A DNA stretch of 64,000 nucleotides, taken from positions 56,336 through 120,335 of the forward strand of contig NZ_QGTS01000014.1 in the NCBI RefSeq assembly GCF_003182475.1, read 5' to 3'. The DNA comes from Mangrovibacter plantisponsor. Lineage in GTDB: Bacteria; Pseudomonadota; Gammaproteobacteria; Enterobacterales; Enterobacteriaceae. How positions within the stretch are numbered: position 1 is the first letter of the stretch; the number at the start of each line of letters is the position of its first letter. The notes beneath the pieces are model-generated. The model was not told the origin of the DNA. It saw only the letters and a program-made list of their open reading frames with translations, and did not search any database. Made by a program: the position numbers and the translations under genes. Shown here piece after piece: positions 1-8,378 of this stretch.

Positions 1-219
1 CCCAACAGCGTGTCATCTATTGAGAAGTACAAGAAAGCCTGTACCGCAGTTGCTAAGGCACTTGAAGACTTTATTGAAGGTGGTGGTCTGTTGTGTGGAC
101 TCAAGAAAGTACTTCCAGCAAAGCCGATGAACGATGAACAAAAGCAGACAGTACAGAATTTGTTGGACGAAAACGCATCAGCTATGGATATAATCGCCTA
201 TCTTCAGACAATACGATAA
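1..219 (+). CDS. C-terminal end of an unidentified phage protein
   Basis: The reading frame is open at the left window edge (the codons before the GTG at 10 are also open), so this is probably the last 72 codons of a longer gene. The visible part has a helical, charged N-terminal half (SSIEKYKKACTAVAKALEDF) and a C-terminal segment resembling a small helical bundle. I do not recognise the family. It is followed by a terminator-like hairpin, consistent with the end of an operon. Confidence 0.4.
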   Translation, partial: PNSVSSIEKYKKACTAVAKALEDFIEGGGLLCGLKKVLPAKPMNDEQKQTVQNLLDENASAMDIIAYLQTIR

Positions 220-269
220 CCGTAACTATAACCGTAACAAGGTAGTAAAAAATACGGTTATTATTTTTT
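217..269 (+). terminator. Terminator-like inverted repeat
   Basis: The sequence ATAACCGTA pairs with TACGGTTAT downstream, and the second arm is followed by TATTTTTTG. The loop is long (about 15-25 bases depending on which of two upstream ATAACCGTA copies pairs). It sits directly after the stop codon at 219. The extra ACCGTAAC copies (also near 370) could instead be protein-binding repeats. Confidence 0.45.
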
Positions 270-833
270 GAAGTGATTAGCTAATGCATAATTATGCATA
301 AAAAAGCACAATATAAGCATAAAATGGCCTTTTTATGCATATTTATGCGTTTTTGACCTTTTTTAAGATTAACCGTAACTTAATATAATATAACTTTCAC
401 TTTTTACTTTAAAGGCAATTGACTTACATATCTTTCAGTCTCAGAGAGCCTGACTCGCTTTGCTCGCCAGTCTCTATAAAACTCAATGATAAGATCATAA
501 CTTGCGTTTTTGTCGCACTGAAGTACTCCAAAGAACGCCGCGTTCGTTTCTCGCTTTGCTCGGTCACTTAATCGTTCTGAACAAAATGATTTGGTCTGCC
601 GTCTTCGTGAGTAACTACGCGTCGCGTTGCTCCTTGTCGAGTACCGGGCTGTTTAAGCCCTGCTTGAGTTATATCAATCTACTAACTATAGTAGTGACTT
701 GTCCCTGAGTTAGTACTGAGTTGTATTACTTAGCTATATGAAAAGAGGGAATAATATATCCAATTGAGAGCAAACTATGAGTCATACTGTGCTTTTAATG
801 GGGAAGTGATTTTTACTGGAGTTAGGTGGAATA
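270..833. other. Non-coding repeat-rich region in the prophage
   Basis: No convincing gene is present; the 68-codon frame at 502-708 lacks a ribosome site and runs through hairpins. Positions about 281-350 hold several TATGCATA/ATGCATAA-type repeats around an A+T core. A 13-mer CTCGCTTTGCTCG occurs twice exactly (about 451-463 and 549-561), each inside a partial hairpin, with a related GTCGCGTTGCTC near 618. Such small GC-rich hairpins in an AT-rich phage may be structured leader RNA or operator DNA. Function is unknown. Confidence 0.4.
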
Positions 834-1301
834 ATGAATTTGTTATCTCTAGCTACAAAATACAAAGATATATTAACCATAGGTTTTTCAGTACTATCAT
901 TTGTAATTGCATGTACGTCTTTGTTCTTTTCTGGTAGGACAGCGTGGTATGATAGATCACGTCTCATAATTAAAGGTAGAGTTGTATATGAACCAGAACG
1001 TAATAAAGCTTATAAAATTGAAGTGATTGTTCTTAATGTCGGTAGACGTGATGCGGTATTAGAAGGGATATTGTGTCACTACGAATGCGATAGGAGAGGA
1101 TATTCCTATATAAAAGAAGGGGTCGTCATTAAGGAGAAACAAAGGGAAATATTCACTATTACGTTTCATGACTTAATCATGACAGAAGATGAAGGTGAGG
1201 TATATCAATTAGAGAATATTACAATACTGGACATAGAAGGGAAGGAACATAAAATACCTAATTCATATGGCCTTGTCGAAAAATTTGCTAAAAATGTATA
1301 G
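834..1301 (+). CDS. Membrane-anchored protein of unknown function
   Basis: The 155-residue product starts with a single hydrophobic segment (about residues 13-35) followed by a beta-rich soluble domain. The order is a short TM, a basic stretch, then a strand motif around IEVIVLNVGRRDAVLEG. A similar layout (TM followed by a beta domain with an NVGRR-like strand) is common in uncharacterised cargo proteins of enterobacterial prophages. It has no close neighbour in the same operon. It lies in the region upstream of the packaging genes where morons are usual, so a role in host modification or superinfection immunity is possible but not shown. Confidence 0.55.
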   Translation: MNLLSLATKYKDILTIGFSVLSFVIACTSLFFSGRTAWYDRSRLIIKGRVVYEPERNKAYKIEVIVLNVGRRDAVLEGILCHYECDRRGYSYIKEGVVIKEKQREIFTITFHDLIMTEDEGEVYQLENITILDIEGKEHKIPNSYGLVEKFAKNV

Positions 1302-1512
1302 TTTGGAGTGCGTTGTTACGACGGTGAGGTACTAAAAAAATATGTTAAATAACATGTCAGGTACTTTACGCATCATTTAGGGAATATAAATACAATTCAT
1401 ATTGTAGACTATCACTTTATATCGTAGGCGTGTTTGCGTGATATTTATTGTGATTTCTTCATTATTGACTTCTGATAGTCATACCGTATTCACTATATTA
1501 GTACTAATCCTA

Positions 1513-1555
1513 TTGACTGATTGCCTCTCAGTGGTTTAATGGCATAAAAGGGAGG
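1513..1555 (+). promoter_or_regulatory. Candidate sigma-70 promoter and ribosome site for the DUF4225-like gene
   Basis: TTGACT at 1513-1518 and TTTAAT at 1535-1540 are separated by 16 bases. A strong GGGAGG ribosome site follows at about 1550-1555, eight bases before the ATG at 1564. An own promoter fits a moron transcribed independently of the lytic programme. Confidence 0.5.
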
Positions 1556-1563
1556 TTACACAC

Positions 1564-2352
1564 ATGCCACTACATAACCCGGATCAGGGCGATTTTGAAC
1601 GCAAGGCCAAAGAACTCGAAAACTATGCCCGTCAACTGGCAAGCCGCTACATGTTCAGTACTTCAGAAGATTTCGTATATGAACAGCAAGTATTCATCGA
1701 AAGTCTGAAACGAGATATCAAAACCAACTGTATGTCCTGGCGGTACGGTATCGCTGAAATTGATCGCAACATTGAGTACTTGAAGAAGCAAGAAACCATG
1801 TTGCTGACTCAGCAAATACAAATGTATGCGATCATTGAGAAGGTAGAAGATCAACGAAATACAAATATCAGACTAGCAAGAATTGGTTTTGTAGCCGCCG
1901 CCGCCCAAGTGATGGGCGGTATAGGTATCTGTACTGAAAGTCTTGGAACAGCCTGTGCCGGGTATGGTTCACCAAACATAATTCAAGGCCTTAATAACTT
2001 CTATGAGAATGGCTATTACCTTTTATTCCAGGAAAGTACTTCCGGTACTGTTAGGGATGCTTACAGATATATAGTGAGTAAATTTGGTGGTTCCAATAAT
2101 ACTGCTGATTTGATTTATGGGACGGTAGATATTGGTCTAACAACAAGCAGTTACACAAAACTGATGATGTTGTCTAGAGAAAAATCTTGGTCATTGTTCA
2201 GACATATACGATCTGATTATATTCGTGGATGGAAAACCGTAACAGTACCTAATATGTTGGTTGACGGAATAGGTACAAGTGCTACAGGATATCAAATGTA
2301 TCAAATAAGACAAAATCAAATATTAGAAGAAGCGAAAGAGAAAACCAAATGA
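1564..2352 (+). CDS. DUF4225-like protein, possible toxin or effector
   Basis: The 262-residue product resembles, from memory, the enterobacterial DUF4225 family, whose members are about this long and end in a conserved hydrophobic-Gly domain. Visible parts are an N-terminal helical and coiled segment (residues 5-105), then a hydrophobic Ala/Gly segment (about 107-125, FVAAAAQVMGGIG), a NIIQGLNNFYENG-type motif and a C-terminal helical tail. The stop codon overlaps the start of the next small membrane-protein gene (ATGA), which implies translational coupling. Such pairs often are toxin and immunity protein; here that is inference only. It has its own promoter-like site and lies in the cargo zone. 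Confidence 0.55.
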   Translation: MPLHNPDQGDFERKAKELENYARQLASRYMFSTSEDFVYEQQVFIESLKRDIKTNCMSWRYGIAEIDRNIEYLKKQETMLLTQQIQMYAIIEKVEDQRNTNIRLARIGFVAAAAQVMGGIGICTESLGTACAGYGSPNIIQGLNNFYENGYYLLFQESTSGTVRDAYRYIVSKFGGSNNTADLIYGTVDIGLTTSSYTKLMMLSREKSWSLFRHIRSDYIRGWKTVTVPNMLVDGIGTSATGYQMYQIRQNQILEEAKEKTK

Positions 2353-2669
2353 CCTATAATGATATTATAATAACAGATTCAATATGGCCTCCAGTACTGT
2401 ATTATACTGTGTCAATTATTGTTGGCATAATACTATATATTGGTAAGCTCTTGGTACATCGTTATGCTAACCTAACTGTATGTGTATGTTATGCTTTGTT
2501 TGTATCATTTATTGCTGGTGTACATGTATGTATAGCCAGATTTGGTGGTGAATTTACAGATACCGTATTTGGAGTATATTTAGATACACTTACCTATAGA
2601 TCCATATATAATGGTGCTTTTTTCTTTTTTCTGGCATACGGCATAGCTATACCCACAAAATTCAAATAA
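2349..2669 (+). CDS. Small three-helix membrane protein, coupled partner of the DUF4225-like gene
   Basis: The 106-residue product has about three hydrophobic segments (residues 15-32, 41-62 and 87-101) and little else. It begins four bases before the end of the upstream gene, so both are made from one transcript in linked amounts. Small polytopic proteins directly downstream of a toxin are often immunity proteins acting in the inner membrane; I cannot show that here. I do not recognise a named family. Confidence 0.55.
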   Translation: MTYNDIIITDSIWPPVLYYTVSIIVGIILYIGKLLVHRYANLTVCVCYALFVSFIAGVHVCIARFGGEFTDTVFGVYLDTLTYRSIYNGAFFFFLAYGIAIPTKFK

Positions 2670-2723
2670 TCACAATGTCCAGTACTTGCACTTAACTGAA
2701 GAGGCTGGACACTATCACAATGA

Positions 2724-3461
2724 TCAATTCTTATTATTTTTAATAATAAAATCATCAATAGGATTATTACTTTTGATTAATTCATTTACTTGGCTATATA
2801 AGTTAAAATCGTTATCCATAAGTTGTTTTTTAATATTAGTTAATTTTTTAACTAACGGCTTTTTAGAATCTTGGTCTGCGTGAATATACATAGGTACTTC
2901 AGTTTTCAATTCATAGATATCAGTATAGTATTGTCTATACCAATCATTTCTTGAGTTTATTTTAGCTTGGATATCCTCTGAAGCTGTGTTTAGTGAATAA
3001 TTATATCTTTTTACGGAATTAAACTTTCCCACAATTGAATATGATAGATTGGTAAATTCAAAAAATCTTGTTTCAAAATAGTGAAAATTTTCATCTAGTG
3101 AATTCAATGCTGTTCTATCCTCATTAAGACAACTCTGTAGATCACTGGTGAAATGTGTGAGTTTAACCATTAAATGAAAATCTTTATTGGCAAGGTCTAC
3201 CATGCTGGTATATATAAGATCATCAATAATACTATGAACAATATCATAGCGTTTCTGACTTATCCATTCGGGTGCTTTCTTATAAGCCATACCAGCAACA
3301 ATCAAAGTACCGAATGTTGATAGAGAACTTAACCAATCACTAACACTACCCAATTCCATAACATGTCCTGCATATTGATTCAGTAGTACATTAGCAAAGG
3401 TTATAACAGCCATCAATAATAGTACAATGATTAATCCGATTAGAATCCTGTTTACTTTCAT
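2724..3461 (-). CDS. Membrane protein with two TM helices and a cytoplasmic helical domain
   Basis: The 245-residue product has a first TM at about residues 7-27, then an SDWLSSLSTFG segment leading into a second TM (about 46-61), and then about 180 residues of soluble helical domain. The layout and the (S/T)DWLS motif recur in the product at 26694-27434 near the other end of the late region, so the two look distantly related. It is transcribed against the packaging genes, behind the gene at 3531-4274. The gene lacks the AGTACT sites that mark the phage core, so it was probably acquired separately. A defence or exclusion role is possible. Confidence 0.6.
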   Translation of the reverse strand: MKVNRILIGLIIVLLLMAVITFANVLLNQYAGHVMELGSVSDWLSSLSTFGTLIVAGMAYKKAPEWISQKRYDIVHSIIDDLIYTSMVDLANKDFHLMVKLTHFTSDLQSCLNEDRTALNSLDENFHYFETRFFEFTNLSYSIVGKFNSVKRYNYSLNTASEDIQAKINSRNDWYRQYYTDIYELKTEVPMYIHADQDSKKPLVKKLTNIKKQLMDNDFNLYSQVNELIKSNNPIDDFIIKNNKN

Positions 3462-3530
3462 GTATACTCTCCCTGCTTTACCTTATCTGGTCTGTATGGT
3501 GGCTTGTGACTGGATGGGGTAAAGCAACTA

Positions 3531-4274
3531 TTAGGAGGATGACAATCTAGATAAACAATCAGTGATTATTTTTCTATCAAAATGATAGTATTGAGCATCG
3601 AAACCATTTAAAAATTGAATCAAGTCAATTGAAATACAAGAGTTTACATACTCTTTGCCATCAACTGAATATATCTCTACAGGTATCTTGTATGATATAG
3701 AAGATAACTTTTCTAAAAAAAGGATTTGCTCATTGAAACCACAAGTTTTGAACGTGTAGGAAAAATTTATAGTAAACTGACCTGTGCTTTCTGGACGTAT
3801 TTCTAACGGAAATAGATTATTGAATTGCGTATGGTAGCTTATCGAATCCTGCATTGTCTTTAATAAAGATAGTAGGTTACTTAAATCTATAGAATTAATC
3901 GAAATTGAATGTTTTTTATGGTTCTGTATGTTAAATGTAAATTTGAAATGTAATATTCTAATCTGTACAGCTTGGTTTGTAACGCCTGCTTGTAATTTTA
4001 CACTTTCGCTTTCAATGACCACTTTTTTTTGTTGTTTTTCTTGTAACTTTTCATATGTTTTTTTCCATGTCCTGTAGCTAGAAAAAAAGAATAGAAGAAC
4101 AATAATAGCTGATGTTATTTCTACTTGATATGGTTTTATATATTCAACCAAGTTGAATGCAGAATAGTACGCAACTAATGAGACAGCCGTAGCCAATATT
4201 GATTTTACTACGCCAAAGCTTTCAGTTACTTCCTTGATATCGATGTACAGACTTTTGATGTAGGTCTTAAACAT
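3531..4274 (-). CDS. Membrane-anchored protein of unknown function
   Basis: The 247-residue product has two hydrophobic segments (about residues 25-43 and 52-66), a basic coiled stretch (WKKTYEKLQEKQQKK), and a C-terminal domain of about 150 residues that reads as alternating beta strands. It forms a probable two-gene unit with the membrane gene downstream (69 bases apart, same strand). No AGTACT site is present in it. I do not recognise the family. Confidence 0.55.
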   Translation of the reverse strand: MFKTYIKSLYIDIKEVTESFGVVKSILATAVSLVAYYSAFNLVEYIKPYQVEITSAIIVLLFFFSSYRTWKKTYEKLQEKQQKKVVIESESVKLQAGVTNQAVQIRILHFKFTFNIQNHKKHSISINSIDLSNLLSLLKTMQDSISYHTQFNNLFPLEIRPESTGQFTINFSYTFKTCGFNEQILFLEKLSSISYKIPVEIYSVDGKEYVNSCISIDLIQFLNGFDAQYYHFDRKIITDCLSRLSSS

Positions 4275-4485
4275 TCAAAACGCCCCAGAGAACAGTGATA
4301 AGGAGTATTGTACTCTATAAGCAAAGTCGGACAAGTTGTGATTTTTGCGAATAGTAATCAATATCATCTATAGTTTCGGGTAGAATTAAGTTACATGATA
4401 CTGGCAGATATCTAAAATCTTGTGCTATACCTAACTGTTTATACTAACAGTATATGTGATTAATTATTTTTTATAGGAGTGTACT

Positions 4486-4719
4486 ATGAGCATGAAACTT
4501 AATCAGAATGGAGCAGAATGTTTAAGAGATTTCTATACAGAAAAGAAAGCTTTTTTTGAAAATGAAAGGGTAAAATTAGATAGCTATATCGATACTGATG
4601 ATTATAAAAATAATGAAGCTTTTAAAAATGAAATAGATGATTTATATAATGACGTAATGAATAAAATCACCCACTGTAAGTTTAAAATAAATGAGATGGA
4701 AGGTTATCTGAAAGAGTAA
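4486..4719 (+). CDS. Short helical protein of unknown function
   Basis: A good ribosome site (TAGGAG, seven bases before the ATG) supports translation of this 77-residue product. It is strongly charged, lysine- and glutamate-rich, and predicted helical or coiled-coil throughout, with no membrane segment. It stands alone between two genes of the opposite strand. A small regulatory or DNA-mimic role is imaginable, but nothing in the sequence shows it. Confidence 0.5.
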   Translation: MSMKLNQNGAECLRDFYTEKKAFFENERVKLDSYIDTDDYKNNEAFKNEIDDLYNDVMNKITHCKFKINEMEGYLKE

Positions 4720-4902
4720 CCATTCATAGTGTATTTGTTATTTTACAGTGCACCTTAGAGATCCATTTATATAGAAGAGTAGATTAGTAAGGTGCACACT
4801 AACCACTTCATGATCATTTATTGATATCTGTAAAAGAAAATGAAGCGTACTGATAAAATATCATTATAAATAATAATGAATGCCATTTAAGCAAAATTCA
4901 GT

Positions 4903-4957
4903 AAGATCGCGTAGGTTCTCGGATTTTAGACGAAGATCGCGAGGTTTCGCAGCTCGG
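4903..4957. other. Putative cos-type packaging site
   Basis: A GC-rich island in very AT-rich DNA holds two imperfect direct copies of AAGATCGCG(T)AGGTT..CTCGG (4903-4922 and 4933-4957). In lambda the cos site lies just before the terminase genes and contains CGCGGGTTTTCGC; here the second copy reads CGCGAGGTTTCGC. The island lies about 650 bases before the terminase small subunit, with one reverse-strand gene between. The location and partial likeness make it a candidate only. Confidence 0.35.
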
Positions 4958-4984
4958 CCTTTAAAATATATTTGTGATTTTTAA

Positions 4985-5542
4985 TCACTCCCGAACCGGA
5001 TGCCCCAGAATCAGTACTCCTATTTTATTATTTTTACCTACCTGGAATTCATCATTGAAAAAGTACTCCCATGCATCTTGTTTAATCATATTGTATACTT
5101 CTGGTCTATTAGGTTGATCTGTTATGGTGTAGAAACCAACAAACCAAGAAGACCTCTGGTTATATTCACAAGATAACACCCCCCTTAATTTATTGTAATC
5201 TTCACACATCAAACTGTATAAGCTACTCATGTATGGATTAGTTTTAAGTTCTACAAAATAAAATTGACCAATTGCAGTGCCAAATTTTCTAAATATAATG
5301 TCTATGAATATATGTGAACGACCTTTTAATTTTCTTTTATCTGGCAGAGCATTTACTTCACGTTCAACTTCATATTTTTCTGTACTGTCGATATAGTACT
5401 GTAATTCTAGCTGCAACCACTTTTCCCAATCGGAAATTTCTTTATTCTTTATAAAACCTAGTTTGGATTTTATATGACTTACACTCATAAAATCTGATAT
5501 TAAATTTTTAATATCTGTCCCATCTTTTTTGTAGTTAGGCAT
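4985..5542 (-). CDS. PD-(D/E)XK-like nuclease candidate
   Basis: The 185-residue product shows D81 in the strand FIDIIFRKFG and E98-x-K100 in FYFVELKTN, the spacing of the D...ExK active site of PD-(D/E)XK nucleases. An upstream helix carries acidic residues (DWEKWLQLELQ, about 38-47), as in many members. The fold is inferred from these motifs only. It lies between the cos-like island and the terminase genes, on the opposite strand. It could be a restriction-type or defence nuclease, or a cargo gene of unknown role. AGTACT sites occur within it, unlike the cargo genes to its left. Confidence 0.5.
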   Translation of the reverse strand: MPNYKKDGTDIKNLISDFMSVSHIKSKLGFIKNKEISDWEKWLQLELQYYIDSTEKYEVEREVNALPDKRKLKGRSHIFIDIIFRKFGTAIGQFYFVELKTNPYMSSLYSLMCEDYNKLRGVLSCEYNQRSSWFVGFYTITDQPNRPEVYNMIKQDAWEYFFNDEFQVGKNNKIGVLILGHPVRE

Positions 5543-5603
5543 TCTCTTATCCTGATTGATTTCATAAACAGATAAATACTCTCAAATGATAAGGAAATCA
5601 ATC

Positions 5604-6134
5604 ATGAAATTTAATATCAGTCAATTAGCGAAAAAATATGGTTACGATGAATCTACGGTGCGTTCATGGCGTGATGTACGCAGTATGCCAGTAGATACAG
5701 AAGAAAATGCATGTGAATGGATTGTAGAGAACATATTAAAACCATTGCGTGATGGTAACGTACAGGAACGAATACAGCAGGAACGCCTTAAGAAGATGTC
5801 AGCAGAGGCAGCCACCGCAGAGATAGAACTTGAACAGAGGCTTGGTAATTTAATCGAACTATCCTATCTGGAACAGTCACTATCAGAGTACTTCAGCCAG
5901 ATGAAGAACTATCTACGCTCAATACCACAGAAGTACTACTTAGAATTGTTTGAATGCCAGGATGCATTAGAACTAAAAGTACTACTACAAAATATTATTG
6001 ATGAAGTACTAAACGAAATAGGAAATCAGGAATACGAATTCACGGAAGAATTAGATGAACAGGAAGAAATTACAATCAATCTTGAAGAAGTCGATCAAGA
6101 TGATATTACCACCAAGGAAGATGAAACCCAGTGA
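5604..6134 (+). CDS. Terminase small subunit (Nu1-like)
   Basis: This protein should recognise phage DNA and load the large terminase for packaging. Residues 1-50 hold a winged-helix or HTH segment typical of Nu1-type subunits (ISQLAKKYGYDESTVRSWRD), followed by long helices for oligomerisation (about 55-140) and an acidic tail rich in Glu/Asp. The ATG at 5604 is preferred over that at 5586 because AAGGAA lies seven bases before it. Its 3' end overlaps the start of the large subunit gene by about 80 bases. Confidence 0.75.
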   Translation: MKFNISQLAKKYGYDESTVRSWRDVRSMPVDTEENACEWIVENILKPLRDGNVQERIQQERLKKMSAEAATAEIELEQRLGNLIELSYLEQSLSEYFSQMKNYLRSIPQKYYLELFECQDALELKVLLQNIIDEVLNEIGNQEYEFTEELDEQEEITINLEEVDQDDITTKEDETQ

Positions 6135-7902
6135 TTGGGTACAGAATAATGTTACTTTTCCAGATGGGCCAATGGCAGGGCAGTTTGTACGCCTATTCGA
6201 ATTCCAGAAAGAACCATTAGACATAATAACAAATCCAAAAATACGGAAAGTAGTATTACAAAGTTCAGCACAATTATTAAAAACAACAGTCATGTTAAAC
6301 GCAGCAATGTATTTCATGGCTAACGATTCGGCAAATATGGCTTTCGCTTCCAGTACTGGAAAGGAAGTAAAGCTAATGAAAACAGGTAAATTTGATAACG
6401 TTGTACAACGTAGCCCGGTACTCAATAGATTAGTAACAGACAAGAATAATAAATCATTCGCCAACAACGCCGATCAGACACAACTTGTAGACGGAACCTT
6501 TTTGTACTGGTTGAACCTAAACGCCGCAAGTACTTTACGTGGTAAGACAATCAAACGTCTGTTTCTTGATGAAATCAGTAACGTTGAAGAAGGTGATGAA
6601 GGTAATCCCTTAAGACTTGCAGAACAACGTGCCGCCACCTTTACAGACGGCTTGGTTATGTGTGCCAGTACTCCAAAGCTTCCAGATGATTTGATCTGTA
6701 CTGAGTACCAGTTATCAGACCAGAGAAAGTACTTTGTAACGTGTCCTCATTGCCAGCAGGAACATACGCTTGAATGGGAAAATGTCAGGTTTGAATTTAA
6801 GCAAATCAATGGTGGCAAGCGAGCAATACCTGATGAAGATACAGCCAGGTTAGTTTGCCCATGTTGTGAACATGAGATAACAGAGGCAGAACGTGCAAGG
6901 ATAGTAAAACATGGGCGATGGATCGCGACTAATCCAGAAGTTAAAGACGTTGCCGGGTTTCATATATCCCGCCTTTACAGCCCGATTATCACTATTAAGA
7001 CTTTGGTACAGTCATTTGCCGTTGCACACTACGAATTCAACCTACAATCATTCTATAACAATGATTTAGGCTTACCCTACGATGACCAGATGAATCAGGA
7101 AATTGATTCTCTGTTACTGGAAAACCTACGCGAAGAATTCGATGTTAAGAGCATACCCGATGAAGCATTAGCAATCACAATGGGTATAGACCAGCAGTTA
7201 GACCGCCTTGAGTGTACAACGCTTGCATGGTCTGAAAATCATGTTTGGGTTGTGGATCATCGCTCATTCTTCAGCCCGGACTGTACCAAGTACACGGCAA
7301 AGGCCTATCAGGAACTTGACGCCTATGTAAACGCAGATTTCCGTACAGTCAGTGGACGAAAAATAAAAGTACTTTGTGCCTTTGTAGATAGCAGTAACGG
7401 GAACGCGAGTAACACCATATACCGCTTTTGTGCAGGTAAGAAACTGTTCAGGGCAATCAAAGGTTCAAGCAGTACCACCAGTGATTTGTTCAAAGAATCC
7501 CGTACTGGTGGACACAATCTGGTAGTTCTCAACGTTAATGAAGGAAAGACAACAGTACGCCGCCTACTTAATGGAGCACTATCGGAAGAAGCAGACCAGC
7601 TACCATTACAATTGCACTTTTCCAGTACCCTTCCAGATGACTATTTTGATCAGTTAACCAGTGAAGAACTTAAAAGGAAAGGTGATTCATTACGCTGGAT
7701 AATAAAGAAAGGAATTAAACGTAATGAAACACTGGACTGTCTGAATTATGCATTGATCGCTATGAACTATTGTCTTAGTCGTGTTGGTTTCAAAGATTTA
7801 CGAATATATAAATCTAATCAAACAAATGATAAATACAATGAGAATAAGCCAGAGTCTCGAACAACAACAAGACGAAAAAGTAACTGGTTAGGGAAGAAAT
7901 AA
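6055..7902 (+). CDS. Terminase large subunit, GpA family
   Basis: The 615-residue packaging motor has the order ATPase then nuclease. The Walker A-like segment is QSSAQLLKTT (69-78), Walker B is RLFLDE (168-173), and two Cys pairs (C230/C233 and C268/C270/C271) form a zinc knuckle typical of lambda gpA. The nuclease half begins near the GIDQQLDRLE strand (about 377) and includes FVDSSNG. It is in lambda order, before the gpW-like and portal genes. Later in-frame ATGs at 6100 and 6121 are possible starts, but the longer form keeps the N-terminal segment found before the SDW motif in this family. Confidence 0.9.
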   Translation: MNRKKLQSILKKSIKMILPPRKMKPSDWVQNNVTFPDGPMAGQFVRLFEFQKEPLDIITNPKIRKVVLQSSAQLLKTTVMLNAAMYFMANDSANMAFASSTGKEVKLMKTGKFDNVVQRSPVLNRLVTDKNNKSFANNADQTQLVDGTFLYWLNLNAASTLRGKTIKRLFLDEISNVEEGDEGNPLRLAEQRAATFTDGLVMCASTPKLPDDLICTEYQLSDQRKYFVTCPHCQQEHTLEWENVRFEFKQINGGKRAIPDEDTARLVCPCCEHEITEAERARIVKHGRWIATNPEVKDVAGFHISRLYSPIITIKTLVQSFAVAHYEFNLQSFYNNDLGLPYDDQMNQEIDSLLLENLREEFDVKSIPDEALAITMGIDQQLDRLECTTLAWSENHVWVVDHRSFFSPDCTKYTAKAYQELDAYVNADFRTVSGRKIKVLCAFVDSSNGNASNTIYRFCAGKKLFRAIKGSSSTTSDLFKESRTGGHNLVVLNVNEGKTTVRRLLNGALSEEADQLPLQLHFSSTLPDDYFDQLTSEELKRKGDSLRWIIKKGIKRNETLDCLNYALIAMNYCLSRVGFKDLRIYKSNQTNDKYNENKPESRTTTRRKSNWLGKK

Positions 7903-7907
7903 TAAAA

Positions 7908-8378
7908 ATGAAGGAAACAATATATATTGGGGAAACTATCATTGAAGCTATCCCAGCTTCCAGTACTCTGAAGATAGGGAACAGTACCCAAACACTATAT
8001 GAGTACTCCAATACATCAGATATACAAACCACACAATCAATTGATACCAGTACTTGGACAGAAGGGACGTATGCATATGTATTAAACAATAACGGTACTA
8101 TTACTATAAATAACATTACAGTAATTGATCCAATGAAATCCGCCGATGAACTATCTTATGCAAAAACGATGGTTAAAGAAATAGATTCAATAATTGAAAA
8201 TCGTGCTAAGAATGCAACTACACAAATTACTATCAATAACAAAACAATTGTTAATGACAGCATTGATTCGTTGTATAAATTAAGAGCACTATTCGTTGAA
8301 AGAATAAATAGATTACAGAAAAAGAATTCATCAGGGATTTTTAAATCAATTACTATTATGAAGAAAGGACGCAACTGA
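7908..8378 (+). CDS. gpW-like head-tail joining protein with an N-terminal extension
   Basis: The C-terminal half (about residues 72-140, AKTMVKEIDSIIENRAKN onward) reads as two helices around a short hairpin (ITINNKTIVNDS), the layout of lambda gpW, and the gene sits exactly where W does, between terminase and portal. In lambda gpW is needed for tail attachment. The N-terminal 70 residues are a Ser/Thr-rich beta segment that lambda gpW lacks; they may be a small decoration domain. The stop codon overlaps the portal start (TGATG). Confidence 0.6.
   Translation: MKETIYIGETIIEAIPASSTLKIGNSTQTLYEYSNTSDIQTTQSIDTSTWTEGTYAYVLNNNGTITINNITVIDPMKSADELSYAKTMVKEIDSIIENRAKNATTQITINNKTIVNDSIDSLYKLRALFVERINRLQKKNSSGIFKSITIMKKGRN

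Noticed and set aside
502..708. 68-codon open frame in the left non-coding region
   Set aside because: No ribosome site, runs across hairpin repeats, composition unlike a protein (many Cys and Leu next to basic residues); judged non-coding.
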